A stretch of 64,000 bases of DNA from positions 25,104 to 89,103 of the forward strand of contig CAYOEJ010000002.1 of NCBI GenBank assembly GCA_964403015.1, in the 5' to 3' direction. The DNA comes from CAYOEJ01 sp964403015. Lineage in GTDB: Bacteria; Actinomycetota; Actinomycetes; Actinomycetales; Actinomycetaceae. The notes below the pieces were generated by a model. It saw nothing but the letters and a program-made list of their open reading frames with translations, did no database searches and was not told the DNA's origin. The position numbers and the translations under genes were made by a program. Each line of letters begins with the position of its first letter. Positions within the stretch are counted from its first letter, which is position 1. This document shows, in pieces, positions 43,015 to 53,169 of this stretch.

Positions 43015-43659
43015 ATGTCTGTACCAGCAGTCGCAACCGATCTCACCTCGGCGAAGAAACTCAACCCTGCCGAGCGCTTACATCCACCAGCTCAAACGAC
43101 GGTACTGCCCCGCCACAAACCTCGCTTCGCGCCTGTTCAAACCTTGGGGGACGTGGAACCGCCTGCCGAAGCAGCAAGTGGAAATGGGCTATACGGGAAA
43201 CGCCCTCCGATGCCAGTCACGAGTCCGGCCAGCCAATTTGATCGGGTGACTTTAGCAGCAACTCGCAGCGACATTGACGTTAGTGAAGACGACGATCGGT
43301 ACGCTCTCGACCGGCCCCTTCCAGATGGTTTGGTGTCCGCAGGGAAATTCGCCTCCCTCATCGTGCGTCAAGCAGTCGAGGTACTTCTCGGGCACAGACC
43401 AGCGCGGCACCTGCAGACATGGATGACATCGAGTGTCTTCAATGCGTTGGTGCGGCGCGTAGGGCTTGCCCACCGAGTGGCAGGAAAGGCCGAACGCTGC
43501 CTCACTCCACAGGTTCGCCGGGTACACGTCTGCCACCCTCGAACGAGAGTGGCAGAGGTGACCCTAGTCATCTTTGATGGCCGGCGCATCCGTGCAGCAG
43601 CGACCCGGCTCGAAGTCCGTCACGGACGCTGGCACGTTACCGCACTAGAAATCATCTAG
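43015..43659 (+). CDS. Rv3235 family protein (DUF6459-like)
   Basis: 214 residues. The first about 110 are Pro/Ala-rich and poorly structured. The C-terminal half has the features of the Rv3235 family: AVEVLLGHRPARHLQTWM, a basic RRVHVCHPR segment and the ending RHGRWHVTALEII. The family sits beside secA in many actinobacteria and has no known function. It forms a short operon with the LysM gene and converges with secA over 19 bp. Confidence 0.75.
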   Translation: MSVPAVATDLTSAKKLNPAERLHPPAQTTVLPRHKPRFAPVQTLGDVEPPAEAASGNGLYGKRPPMPVTSPASQFDRVTLAATRSDIDVSEDDDRYALDRPLPDGLVSAGKFASLIVRQAVEVLLGHRPARHLQTWMTSSVFNALVRRVGLAHRVAGKAERCLTPQVRRVHVCHPRTRVAEVTLVIFDGRRIRAAATRLEVRHGRWHVTALEII

Positions 43660-43686
43660 CGCTGACAGCCGAGCGGGGCTAGCGCT
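43658..43686 (+). terminator. Bidirectional hairpin between Rv3235-family gene and secA
   Basis: AGCGCT and AGCC pair with GGCT and AGCGCT around a 6-nt loop with a 3-nt bulge. T-rich sequence follows on the plus strand. It overlaps both stop codons. Confidence 0.6.
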
Positions 43687-46522
43687 TCTTGTTCTGCTTG
43701 GCAGCCTTCCTGCGCTGAGCCCGGTTCATCGTCTGGGCGCCCTGTCCAGGAGCGGCCCGATTAAGCTGCTTGCCGCTCGCGGTAGTCGCTTGTGCGGTGC
43801 CTGAACCATCCTTTGCCGAGGAGGTGTAGGTGACCTGACCTGCGGTTTGTGGCCGCTTAAGTCCAAGGATCTTCTCGGTGTCCACCTTCTTGGGGGAGAC
43901 TGAAGCTTTCGACTGATTGGCGATCGCCTCGCGGGCAGCTTGGGCTCGCTGCATACCGTCGGCATCGGGATCCACAACAAGCGGATTCGCTTCAGCACTC
44001 TCAGCCGCCTCGGCAGCCTCGCGCGCAGCCCGCTCACTCGGCAGTTCAAAGTTGAACAGGAATGACACCGTCTCTGAACGGATGCCATCATTCATCTGCT
44101 GGAAGAGTTGGTAACCTTCCTGCTTGTACTCGACCAGCGGATTACGCTGAGCCATGGCACGTAGACCAATGCCTTCCTTGAGGTAATCCATCTCGTACAG
44201 GTGCTCACGCCACTTGCGATCAAGGACCGTGAGGAGGATCTTGCGTTCAATACTCCGCATTGCCTCATCGCCGAGCTCTTCCTCGCGATCTTCGTAAATC
44301 GAGTGAATATCGGTGCCTAGCTCCTCGCGAAGAGTCTTGCGCGTGAGGTTCTTTTGATTACCGTGTTCGGCGATAAGCTCGCTCGGCTCAAAAGACGGCT
44401 TGTAGTAGGTACGCACATCGGTCCATAGCGCATCCAGATCCCACTCTTCGGGGGCGCCCTCGGTGTGTGCGGTGACGACGTCGTCGACAACGAAGTCGAT
44501 GAAGTTCTGGATTTGGTCCTCGACGTCCTCGCCCCGAAGAATCCGGCGGCGCTCGTCGTAAACGACGGTACGCTGCTCGCTCATCACGTCGTCGTACTTG
44601 AGGACGTTCTTACGGATCTCAGCGTTGCGCGCCTCAATCTGGGTCTGCGCCCGCTCAATAGCCTTCGAAAGTAGCTTGAAGTCGAGCGCCTGATCTTCGG
44701 GGCCGCTCTTAAACGCCTGGGTTGCACGGGAGTTGCCGAACAGGCGCAACAGATCGTCGTCGAGAGACAGGTAGAAGCGCGATTCACCAGGATCGCCCTG
44801 ACGTCCGGATCGACCACGCAACTGGTTGTCGATACGACGCGACTCGTGGCGCTCTGAGCCCAGAACGTAGAGACCACCTAGGGCAACGACCTCGTCGTGC
44901 TCTTGCTTGACGGCCTCCTTCGCTGCTTCGAGCACCTCGGGCCACGCGGCCTCGTACTCTTCGGCATTCTCCTCCGGGTCGAGTCCGCGCTTTTCCATCA
45001 TGTCAACGGCAATATACTCAGCGTTGCCACCGAGCATGATGTCAGTACCACGACCTGCCATGTTCGTGGCAACCGTGACGGCCTTCTTACGGCCCGCCAT
45101 CGCCACAACCGACGCTTCGCGCTCGTGCTGCTTCGCGTTGAGCACCTCGTGCGGGATCCGAAGCTTTTTGAGCAGCTCCGAAAGCTTCTCCGAATTCTCC
45201 ACCGATGCGGTACCTACAAGTACCGGCTGTCCGGCGTCGTAACGTTCCTTAATATCCTCCGCGATCGCGTTGAACTTGCCCGACTCGGTGGGGAAGACGA
45301 GGTCGGTTTCGTCAATACGCTGCATCGGCTTGTTGGTTGGAATGGGGACGACGCCGATGTCGTACGTTGACGCGAATTCTTCAGCTTCCGTTTCCGCAGT
45401 GCCGGTCATGCCCGAAAGCTTGTCGTAAAGACGGAAGTAGTTCTGCAGCGTGATCGTGGCGAGGGTCTGATTCTCCGCCTTAATCTTTACGCCTTCTTTG
45501 GCTTCAATGGCCTGGTGCATGCCCTCGTTGTAACGGCGGCCGGGAAGGACGCGGCCCGTATGCTCATCAACGATCAGAACCTCGCCGTTATCGACGATGT
45601 AGTCCTTGTCCCTGTGGAACAGTTCCTTGGCCTTGATCGCGTTATTGAGATAGCCAATTAGTGGCGTATTGACGGACTCATACAGGTTGTCGATACCTAG
45701 CAGATCTTCAACGGTGTCAATACCGGGCTCAAGAATACCGACGTTGCGCTTCTTTTCATCCACCTCGTAGTCGGTGTCCTTGCGCATTGCGGTGACAGCC
45801 TTGGCGAAGGCGGTGTACCACTTGTTTGCGTCGCCCTCGGCCGGGCCCGAAATGATGAGAGGGGTACGAGCCTCGTCAATAAGAATCGAGTCAACCTCGT
45901 CGACGATGGCGAAGTTGTGTTCGCGCTGAACCATCTTGTCCACGTCCATGGCCATGTTGTCGCGAAGATAATCGAAGCCGAATTCGTTATTGGTGCCGTA
46001 GGTGATATCGGCGTTGTACTGCTCTCTGCGCTGTTCGGGGGTCAGGCCCGAGGTGATGCACCCCGTGCTCATTCCAAGGAAGCGGTAGACGCGGCCCATG
46101 AGTTCGGACTGGTAGCTCGCAAGATAATCGTTAACGGTCACCACGTGAACGCCCTTGCCAGACAGCGCATTGAGGTAGGCGGCAAGCGTCGCCACGAGAG
46201 TCTTGCCTTCACCGGTCTTCATCTCGGCGATATTGCCGAGGTGAAGGGCGGCGCCGCCCATAATCTGTACGTCATAGTGGCGCTGACCGAGAGTTCGCTT
46301 TGATGCCTCGCGAACGGTGGCAAATGCCTCGGGGAGCAATTCGTCTAAAGATTCGCCTTCGGCGATGCGCTCACGAAACTCGTCCGTCTGTGCCTTCAGC
46401 TCATCATCGGTCATATCCTGAAAGGTCTCTTCAAGCAGGTTGACCTGCTTGGTGAGGTTCTCAAGTGTCTTCAGCGTCCGGCCTTCGCCTGCTCGCAGAA
46501 TCTTATTGAGAATTTTGCGCAC
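43679..46522 (-). CDS. secA: Protein translocase ATPase SecA
   Basis: Motor that drives unfolded preproteins through SecYEG. GTG 46522 with GAGGAG upstream gives 947 residues; an ATG at 46546 is less favoured. The Walker A MKTGEGKT (GEGKT 104-108), DEVDSILIDEARTPLI, the second nucleotide domain with AGRGTD and GRSGRQGD, and the helical scaffold are complete. The C terminus is a disordered, basic tail (MNRAQRRKAAKQNKKR) without the zinc-binding SEC-C motif. It is the housekeeping SecA1 type by context. Confidence 0.96.
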   Translation of the reverse strand: MRKILNKILRAGEGRTLKTLENLTKQVNLLEETFQDMTDDELKAQTDEFRERIAEGESLDELLPEAFATVREASKRTLGQRHYDVQIMGGAALHLGNIAEMKTGEGKTLVATLAAYLNALSGKGVHVVTVNDYLASYQSELMGRVYRFLGMSTGCITSGLTPEQRREQYNADITYGTNNEFGFDYLRDNMAMDVDKMVQREHNFAIVDEVDSILIDEARTPLIISGPAEGDANKWYTAFAKAVTAMRKDTDYEVDEKKRNVGILEPGIDTVEDLLGIDNLYESVNTPLIGYLNNAIKAKELFHRDKDYIVDNGEVLIVDEHTGRVLPGRRYNEGMHQAIEAKEGVKIKAENQTLATITLQNYFRLYDKLSGMTGTAETEAEEFASTYDIGVVPIPTNKPMQRIDETDLVFPTESGKFNAIAEDIKERYDAGQPVLVGTASVENSEKLSELLKKLRIPHEVLNAKQHEREASVVAMAGRKKAVTVATNMAGRGTDIMLGGNAEYIAVDMMEKRGLDPEENAEEYEAAWPEVLEAAKEAVKQEHDEVVALGGLYVLGSERHESRRIDNQLRGRSGRQGDPGESRFYLSLDDDLLRLFGNSRATQAFKSGPEDQALDFKLLSKAIERAQTQIEARNAEIRKNVLKYDDVMSEQRTVVYDERRRILRGEDVEDQIQNFIDFVVDDVVTAHTEGAPEEWDLDALWTDVRTYYKPSFEPSELIAEHGNQKNLTRKTLREELGTDIHSIYEDREEELGDEAMRSIERKILLTVLDRKWREHLYEMDYLKEGIGLRAMAQRNPLVEYKQEGYQLFQQMNDGIRSETVSFLFNFELPSERAAREAAEAAESAEANPLVVDPDADGMQRAQAAREAIANQSKASVSPKKVDTEKILGLKRPQTAGQVTYTSSAKDGSGTAQATTASGKQLNRAAPGQGAQTMNRAQRRKAAKQNKKR

Positions 46523-46675
46523 GGTTGCTCCTCTTTTGATGGTCACGCCAAGGCGTCTCGCTCACAACTGACGATCGGCCAGAACTAAGCGACAATTCAC
46601 TACGCCACAGTCTAGTACTTTGGCGGCGGTGAACATGAATTAGGCATGAGGATTCACTTCGGGCTAAGAACGTGG

Positions 46676-46708
46676 CATAAAAAGTGGGAGCCCTTCCGGA
46701 CTCCCACC
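46676..46708 (-). terminator. Terminator of the nuo operon
   Basis: On the minus strand GTGGGAG-10 nt-CTCCCAC followed by TTTTT, 15 bp after the polyprenyl synthase stop. Confidence 0.85.
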
Positions 46709-46722
46709 CATACACAACTCGC

Positions 46723-47736
46723 CTACGCCAGTCGATCAACCATCGCTCGTGCGAAGTCTTCGAAGGCGGTACGAACATCACCTTCGGGAACCTCGTCGAG
46801 CTCCGCAATCGCCGCGTCCACCCACGCGTGTGCGAGTGCTCTAGTCTCATTGACGACGTCGTGGTTTCGCAGCATAGCGACGACGGTGGCCAGGTTATCG
46901 CCCTCGGCCAAGTCTCGCTCGTCTAGGTACATGAGGATCTCGCGACCGACGTCGTCAATCTCCCCATCGGCAGCACGCTGGCGAAGCAGAAGCGTAGGCA
47001 TCGTGGGGACGCCTTCGAGAAGATCCGTTCCCGGAGTTTTTCCGGTCACCTCGGGATCGGAGACGAGATCGATGACGTCGTCGGCAATCTGGAAAGCTAC
47101 GCCCACCTTCTCGCCATACTGGGCGATAGATTCAGCCAGCTTCGGATCGCCACCGGAAAAGAGAACGCCGTAGCGTCCTGAGGCCGCAATAAGCGAGCCT
47201 GTTTTGTCAGCGAGAACCTCGATGTGATGCTCGATCGGATCAGCGCCATCGCGCGGACCAATTGTTTCGTGCAACTGCCCCATGCACAAACGCTCAAACG
47301 TCGTCGCGTGCAAGAGGACCGCCTCCGGGCCCAGCTTCGCAACAATCGCGGAGGCGCGTGCAAACAGCACGTCGCCAGCCATGATCGCAGAAGAATTACC
47401 GAACACGTACTGAGCGGACGGAACGCCGCGGCGAAGCGGAGCTTCATCCATGACGTCGTCGTGATACAGCGATGCGAGGTGGGTCAGTTCCACCACGACT
47501 GCCGAATCAAGAACGCCTTGAGCGTCCGGCTCTGGACCAAGTTCGGCTGCCAGCACACACAGTGCCGGGCGGAGACGCTTGCCGCCGGCCTTGGCGAGGT
47601 GAGAGGTTGCTTCGTCGACCACGAGGTCGTCAACTCGTACCGCGTCACGGAGCTGGTCCTCGACCTTCTCCATGCGCTGGCTCAGCCTCCCAACCAGATC
47701 GCTCTGGCCGGCAAACAAACTCGAAATCAGATTCAC
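46723..47736 (-). CDS. Polyprenyl diphosphate synthase
   Basis: Chain-elongating prenyltransferase, 337 residues, with both Asp-rich motifs: DDVMD (93-97, followed by APLRRG) and DDVID (219-223), and GGKRLRP near 51. The GTG start overlaps the nuoN stop by 4 bp, so it is the 15th gene of the complex I operon. The context suggests it makes the side chain of menaquinone, the electron acceptor of complex I. Chain length cannot be read from the sequence alone. Confidence 0.9.
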   Translation of the reverse strand: MNLISSLFAGQSDLVGRLSQRMEKVEDQLRDAVRVDDLVVDEATSHLAKAGGKRLRPALCVLAAELGPEPDAQGVLDSAVVVELTHLASLYHDDVMDEAPLRRGVPSAQYVFGNSSAIMAGDVLFARASAIVAKLGPEAVLLHATTFERLCMGQLHETIGPRDGADPIEHHIEVLADKTGSLIAASGRYGVLFSGGDPKLAESIAQYGEKVGVAFQIADDVIDLVSDPEVTGKTPGTDLLEGVPTMPTLLLRQRAADGEIDDVGREILMYLDERDLAEGDNLATVVAMLRNHDVVNETRALAHAWVDAAIAELDEVPEGDVRTAFEDFARAMVDRLA

Positions 47737-49334
47737 GCAATTGATCCTAGGATGAAGTCAAAGACCGGACCGGGCAGGATACCGAGTGCAATGGTGGCGA
47801 TGAGCGCGAGAACGATAGCCACAATGGACATGCCCTCGGACTCAACAACCGCGGTGCGCTCGCCTTCCGGTTCCGTGAAGAACATCAGCTGGACTAGGCG
47901 GAAGTAGAAGACAGCGGTCGCAGCCGACGCCAGAACGGCGAGGACAACGAGCACGGCCTGACCTGAGTCAAGACCCGCGCGGAACACTTCGAACTTACCG
48001 ATAAATCCGCCGGTGAACGGAATGCCAGCAAACGACAGCAGGAAGATCGTCATAGCGGCGGCGAGCAGCGGACTCCGCTTTGCCAGCCCAGCCCAGCTCT
48101 GCAAGCTCGTCGCTTCGCCGAGGATGTTGCCTTCGGGGTCACGCTCACGAACAAGAGTGACCACCGCAAACGCGCCCACGGTGGACACAGCGTATGCGAG
48201 CAGGTAGAACATCACGGCAGAGATGGCACGGAATGGTGCGTTGTTTTCAGCTGGCTCGATGGCATTGATGGCAATGAGGATGAAGCCTGCGTGCGCAATC
48301 GAGGAGTAAGCGAGAAGTCGCTTGACGTCCGTCTGCACCAGACCCATGACGGTACCCACGAGAATCGTCGCGATAATGACGATCCACATAAACACCGTGA
48401 TCGAATCGTGAACCGGCAGCACCACCCAAAGGAACACGCGAGCCATCGCAATGAATGCGGCAGCCTTCGTGCCTGCGGCCATAAAGCCGGTGATCGGGGT
48501 TGGAGCGCCCTGGTAGACGTCCGGAGTCCAAGCGTGGAACGGAACCGCGCCCACCTTGAACAGCAGGCCAATGACCACCATGATCACGCCGACCACGAGG
48601 AACATCCGCGTATCTGCGCCGTAGCTCGCCACGGCGAGGATCTCGTTGAAGAAGATCGTTCCGGTAGCGCCGTAGATAAATGCGGCACCCATGAGGAAGA
48701 TCGCCGACGAGAACGCACCCAGCAGGAAGTACTTCATCGCTGCTTCCTGCGAGAGGAGACGACGACGACGCGCGGTTGCCGATAGTACGTACAGCGGCAG
48801 CGAGAGAACTTCGAGAGCGATGAACAGCGTTAGCAGATCGTAGGCCGAAGTGAAGGCCATCATGCCACCCGTGGCGAAGAGGGCCAGCGGGTAGATTTCG
48901 GTCTGCTCGCGGCCAGCGCGGGTCGACTCACGCTCTTCCGGTGAACCCGGACGGCTTGCGGCTGAGGCTGCGAAGGCAGGTTCGCGAGTTTCGGTGCGAT
49001 CAGCAATCACGAGGAATGCCAGCAGCGCCGATGCAAGGATAATGACCTGGCCGATGAGAGAGATGGCGTCCTCAACGAGTGCCACTCCCCTGATGGACTG
49101 ACCCTGATCAACATACGACAGCGGAGTCATCACCATCTGTTCGCCGGTCTGAGTTTCAGTCCAGCGCCATACGGCGACAACGAGGGCTGCCGCGAGAGCC
49201 AGGAGGGAGAGAGTAATCTGCGCGGGTCGGCGCACGCGTCGAGGCAGGAAAGCCTCAAAGATTGTGCCGAGAACGGCTGAACCTAGGACGATCAGCAACG
49301 GCAGAATTGCTTGCCATTCAAAGACGAGATTCAC
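47733..49334 (-). CDS. nuoN: NADH-quinone oxidoreductase subunit N
   Basis: Antiporter-like proton-pumping subunit of the membrane arm, 533 residues and about 14 membrane helices. The conserved core includes the AAMKYFLLGAFSSAIFLMG and KVGAVPFHAWTPDVYQGAP segments with the pumping lysines. About residues 115-150 carry a polar loop insertion (SRPGSPEERESTRAGREQTE). The GTG start overlaps the nuoM stop by 4 bp. Confidence 0.95.
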   Translation of the reverse strand: MNLVFEWQAILPLLIVLGSAVLGTIFEAFLPRRVRRPAQITLSLLALAAALVVAVWRWTETQTGEQMVMTPLSYVDQGQSIRGVALVEDAISLIGQVIILASALLAFLVIADRTETREPAFAASAASRPGSPEERESTRAGREQTEIYPLALFATGGMMAFTSAYDLLTLFIALEVLSLPLYVLSATARRRRLLSQEAAMKYFLLGAFSSAIFLMGAAFIYGATGTIFFNEILAVASYGADTRMFLVVGVIMVVIGLLFKVGAVPFHAWTPDVYQGAPTPITGFMAAGTKAAAFIAMARVFLWVVLPVHDSITVFMWIVIIATILVGTVMGLVQTDVKRLLAYSSIAHAGFILIAINAIEPAENNAPFRAISAVMFYLLAYAVSTVGAFAVVTLVRERDPEGNILGEATSLQSWAGLAKRSPLLAAAMTIFLLSFAGIPFTGGFIGKFEVFRAGLDSGQAVLVVLAVLASAATAVFYFRLVQLMFFTEPEGERTAVVESEGMSIVAIVLALIATIALGILPGPVFDFILGSIA

Positions 49335-50893
49335 TTGTTGCTCCCTTCTGCGACTGCGGAAGCAGCCGAACTATCGGCCTCCACCGAATCCATCGCCGAG
49401 GAGAGCACCGAAGCGGTGTTCTCAGCAACTGGATTAACGGCGTCGAGCACGGGTGCCGGGAAGAAGCCGAGACCGAGCATCGCGGCAATAAGCGTGCCCA
49501 TCACGAACTTCTCACGGCCGTCCAAGTCCCGAACTTCGACGTCAGGACGCGGACCGGTAAAGATGCGCTGGTATGGCAACAGAATGTAAATAGCTGCCAG
49601 CACCACACCAATGGTTGCGACGATCGCCGCTGCCGCGTTGACCTCGTATGTACCCATGAGCACGAGGTACTCGGGAACGAAGCCAGACAGACCTGGAAGC
49701 GAGAGCGTGGCAAGACCGGAAATGAGGAACGATCCGGCAATCAGCGGAGCAACACGCTGCCAGCCGCCGTAATCGGAGATGAGGTAGGACTTGCCGCGCT
49801 CACCCATGAATCCGACGATCAGGAACAGACCCGCCGTGCCAACGCCGTGGCCAACCATGTAGAGAATCGCGCCGCTCATGGCGATCTGGGAGCCGGAGAA
49901 GACACCCATCACCATGAAGCCGAAGTGCGATACGGACGTGTAGGCAATAAGACGCATCAGGTTGTTGGAGCTGATCGCCATGAAGGCGCCCCAAATGATG
50001 GAGATAATCGCGAGTACCACAATCACCGGGCCAGCCAATGCCGAAGCATTGGGGAACAGCGGGATACAGATGGCGATCATGCCGTAGGTTCCGAGCTTAT
50101 CGAGAACGCCAACGAGGAGCGTTGACGTGCCGGCAGGCGCCTTTTCCGTCGTGTCAGGCAACCAGGTGTGGACTGGCCACATCGGAGCCTTAATCGCAAA
50201 GGCGATGAAGAAGGAAAGGAACACGAGCATCTCGGTAGCCGTTGAGACCTGAATACCACCGGAGAGGTTCTCGATCATGAAGCCGCGTGATCCACCCGGG
50301 CCGAAAGCGTAGACGGCGATGACGCCGACCAGCATAATCAAACCACCAGCGAGCGAGTAGATCAGGAACTTCATGGCTGCACGTTCGCGACCAATACCGC
50401 CGTAGCGGCCGATCAGGAAGTACATCGGAATGATCATCGCTTCGAAAAGGATGTAGAAGACGAAGACATCGCGAGCGGCAAAGAGGCCGATCATGATCGC
50501 TTCGAGAACGAGGATCCAAGCGAAGTAGCCGGCTGCGCGGCCCTCATCAAACTCGTTCCACGCAGCGAGGATAACGATCGGCACGAGGAACACGGCGAGA
50601 CCGATCATCACAGCGCCCATACCGTTAATTCCCCAAGCGAGGGTCACTCCGATCTGTGGGATCCACGTGTACTGCTCGGAGAGCTGGATGGAATGAGCTG
50701 CTTGCGTGGAGAAGTCCGAAAGCAGAGCGAGGATGTAGATCACCGCAACAATCAGCGAGATTGCCAACGCGTAGGCACGTGCCATCTTGTGCAGGGGCTT
50801 GATGAGCCACAGTGCGATGGCAGAGACCAGCGCTAGGAGGATGATAACGGTCAGCCAGGGAAGGCCGGCCTCAGTAACGGTTTGCATTTGCAT
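49331..50893 (-). CDS. nuoM: NADH-quinone oxidoreductase subunit M
   Basis: Antiporter-like membrane-arm subunit, 520 residues, about 14 helices. It has the family's FIAFAIKAPMWPVHTWLPD segment and a following lysine/histidine set in TM 7-8. Starts at ATG 50893 behind GAGG; a second ATG 6 nt downstream is equally placed for the AGGAGG further upstream. Confidence 0.95.
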   Translation of the reverse strand: MQMQTVTEAGLPWLTVIILLALVSAIALWLIKPLHKMARAYALAISLIVAVIYILALLSDFSTQAAHSIQLSEQYTWIPQIGVTLAWGINGMGAVMIGLAVFLVPIVILAAWNEFDEGRAAGYFAWILVLEAIMIGLFAARDVFVFYILFEAMIIPMYFLIGRYGGIGRERAAMKFLIYSLAGGLIMLVGVIAVYAFGPGGSRGFMIENLSGGIQVSTATEMLVFLSFFIAFAIKAPMWPVHTWLPDTTEKAPAGTSTLLVGVLDKLGTYGMIAICIPLFPNASALAGPVIVVLAIISIIWGAFMAISSNNLMRLIAYTSVSHFGFMVMGVFSGSQIAMSGAILYMVGHGVGTAGLFLIVGFMGERGKSYLISDYGGWQRVAPLIAGSFLISGLATLSLPGLSGFVPEYLVLMGTYEVNAAAAIVATIGVVLAAIYILLPYQRIFTGPRPDVEVRDLDGREKFVMGTLIAAMLGLGFFPAPVLDAVNPVAENTASVLSSAMDSVEADSSAASAVAEGSNK

Positions 50894-50914
50894 TTACCTC
50901 TTGTCCTCCTAGTC

Positions 50915-52855
50915 TCAGAGCGCCGTAACGACGGCGATAGCGAGTGCGACGACCAGGCCGATTGCCGTGTAGCTTGCGTAGCTTCGCGCATAACCGTTTT
51001 GGAGCTTGCCCACGAGGGAGCCAGATCCGGAGGTGGTGCGAGCGAGGCCTTCTACAGAGCCATCGATGATTGACGTATCCGCAATTGCGGTACCTTCAAC
51101 AAGTGCCATACCGGGCTTCATGAATACGTTTTCGTTGAATGCGTCTTGGTAAAGATCCACACGTGCGGCTCGGATAAGTCCGTTGCCAGCCGGGGCGGTC
51201 TTTTCAACCTTCGACGCGATGTACATCTTCCATGCCAGTCCAACACCAATCGCAGCAGCTGCGAGCGTCATACCGGTAATGACCGGAATCGGCAGGACGG
51301 GATCCTCGTGCGGTACGTGGCCGATTGCTGGCTCAAGCCAGGTGAGGAAGCCGCCGTAGTTGAGAACGGCGCCGAGTGCCAGAGATCCCACAGCGAGAAT
51401 CGCCATGGGGAGCCACATGAGCGGTGACGGATCATGGGGGTGCTTCGCGTTCGGACCATCGTGATCCCAGCGCTCATTGCCAAGGAAGATCATGAAGACC
51501 AAACGTGACATGTAGAACGCGGTGAGTCCGGCAACCAGCACCGTGACGATACCAAAGATCCACGGCTGAATACCCTCGCCAGTAAAGGCTGCCTCAATGA
51601 TCTTGTCCTTGGAGAAGAATCCGGACAGGAGTGGGAAGCCGATGATGGCTAGGTAGCCAGCAAGGAAGGTGTAGAAGGTAATCTTCATGTGCTTGCCGAG
51701 GCCGCCAAAGCCGCGAATGTTGACTTCGTCGTTCATCGCGTGCATGACCGCACCGGCGCCAAGGAACATGTTCGCCTTGAAGAAACCGTGGGTTACGAGG
51801 TGGAAGATAGCGAAGCCCGCAGCGACCGGACCAAGTGCTGCGGCGAGCATCATGTAACCGATCTGCGACATGGTCGAAGCAGCGAGAACCTTCTTCATGT
51901 CGTCCTTCGCGGCACCAACGATGGCTCCGAAGACGAGCGTGATCAGGCCAACGATCGCGACCACGAGCGCTGCGGTAGGCGCAGCATCGTAAACCGCACC
52001 GGAGCGAACCATGAGGTAAACGCCAGCGGTCACCATGGTGGCGGCGTGGATAAGCGCGGAAACCGGCGTCGGGCCGGCCATGGCGTCGCCAAGCCAAGCC
52101 TGAAGTGGGAACTGCGCGGACTTACCACAGGCAGCGAGCAGGAGGAAGATTCCGATGAACGTCATCGTGCCTTCGCTTGCGCCACTCGCACCTTCGGCAA
52201 CATCGGTGAAGTTCACCGAACCGAAGCTACCCACCATTGCCATCATGGCGATGAGCATGCCGAGGTCGCCCACGCGGTTCATCACGAACGCCTTCTTACC
52301 TGCGGTGGCATACTCGGGAACTTGGTTCCAGAAGGAGATAAGGAGGTAGGACGCCAAGCCGACGCCTTCCCAACCGAAGAACAGCACCAGGTAGGAATTA
52401 CCGAGCACCAAGAGCAGCATCGCTGCAACGAACAGGTTGAGGTAGGCAAAAAAGCGACGACGTGCCGGATCATGCTCCATGTAGGACACGGAGTAGATAT
52501 GGATGAGCGTACCCACGAACGTGACGAGCAGTACGAACGTCATTGACAGCGGATCAACGCGCGTGCCGAAGTCAACCACGAGGTCGCCGGCAGGAACCCA
52601 CCTGTAGAGCGTGGACTCGACTACTCGGGAACCAGCATCCATACCGAGAAGCTGAAGAGTTGCGAGCAAGCCGATCACGAAGGAGGCAGTCGAAGCAGCG
52701 ATTGCCACCCAGTGGCCCCACTTCTCTGCCGCCTTGCCAGCAATCAGGAGAAACGCGCACGACACCAGCGGGATGGCAACTGTCAGCCAGATCAAGTCGG
52801 CTGCACCAGTAGCATTTCCTACCGTTGCGGTGGCCATGGGAAGAGTTCCAAACAT
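50915..52855 (-). CDS. nuoL: NADH-quinone oxidoreductase subunit L
   Basis: Distal antiporter-like subunit with the long lateral helix, 646 residues from ATG 52855 (GGGAG 8 nt upstream). An ATG at 52870 overlapping the nuoK stop would add 5 residues. Landmarks are the LNLFVAAMLLLVLGNS and GKSAQFPLQAWLGDAM segments and the C-terminal amphipathic part. It completes the L-M-N trio of proton channels. Confidence 0.95.
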   Translation of the reverse strand: MFGTLPMATATVGNATGAADLIWLTVAIPLVSCAFLLIAGKAAEKWGHWVAIAASTASFVIGLLATLQLLGMDAGSRVVESTLYRWVPAGDLVVDFGTRVDPLSMTFVLLVTFVGTLIHIYSVSYMEHDPARRRFFAYLNLFVAAMLLLVLGNSYLVLFFGWEGVGLASYLLISFWNQVPEYATAGKKAFVMNRVGDLGMLIAMMAMVGSFGSVNFTDVAEGASGASEGTMTFIGIFLLLAACGKSAQFPLQAWLGDAMAGPTPVSALIHAATMVTAGVYLMVRSGAVYDAAPTAALVVAIVGLITLVFGAIVGAAKDDMKKVLAASTMSQIGYMMLAAALGPVAAGFAIFHLVTHGFFKANMFLGAGAVMHAMNDEVNIRGFGGLGKHMKITFYTFLAGYLAIIGFPLLSGFFSKDKIIEAAFTGEGIQPWIFGIVTVLVAGLTAFYMSRLVFMIFLGNERWDHDGPNAKHPHDPSPLMWLPMAILAVGSLALGAVLNYGGFLTWLEPAIGHVPHEDPVLPIPVITGMTLAAAAIGVGLAWKMYIASKVEKTAPAGNGLIRAARVDLYQDAFNENVFMKPGMALVEGTAIADTSIIDGSVEGLARTTSGSGSLVGKLQNGYARSYASYTAIGLVVALAIAVVTAL

Positions 52856-52869
52856 ACTTGCCACTCCCA

Positions 52870-53169
52870 TCAGTTTCTCATGAGGTTGGCGCCGTCAAGC
52901 GAGGCCGACCTACGGGTACGGAATACGGACACAATGATGGCAAGGCCAACCACAACTTCCGCGGCAGCGACAACCATGACGAAGAAGGCAAAGACCTGCC
53001 CGTCAAGGTTGCCGTGCATGCGCGAGAACGTGATGAACACGAGGTTGCATGCACTGAGCATGAGCTCGATGCCGAGAAGGGCGATAACGCCGTTCCTCCG
53101 CGTCAGAACCGTGGCACCACCGATGACAAAGAGAATGACAGCGAGAACCACATAAAACATCAGGTCCAT
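52870..53169 (-). CDS. nuoK: NADH-quinone oxidoreductase subunit K
   Basis: Small membrane subunit, 99 residues and three helices, with the conserved intramembrane Glu in the GIELMLSACNL segment of helix 2. The start overlaps the nuoJ stop by one base (TAATG). Confidence 0.95.
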   Translation of the reverse strand: MDLMFYVVLAVILFVIGGATVLTRRNGVIALLGIELMLSACNLVFITFSRMHGNLDGQVFAFFVMVVAAAEVVVGLAIIVSVFRTRRSASLDGANLMRN

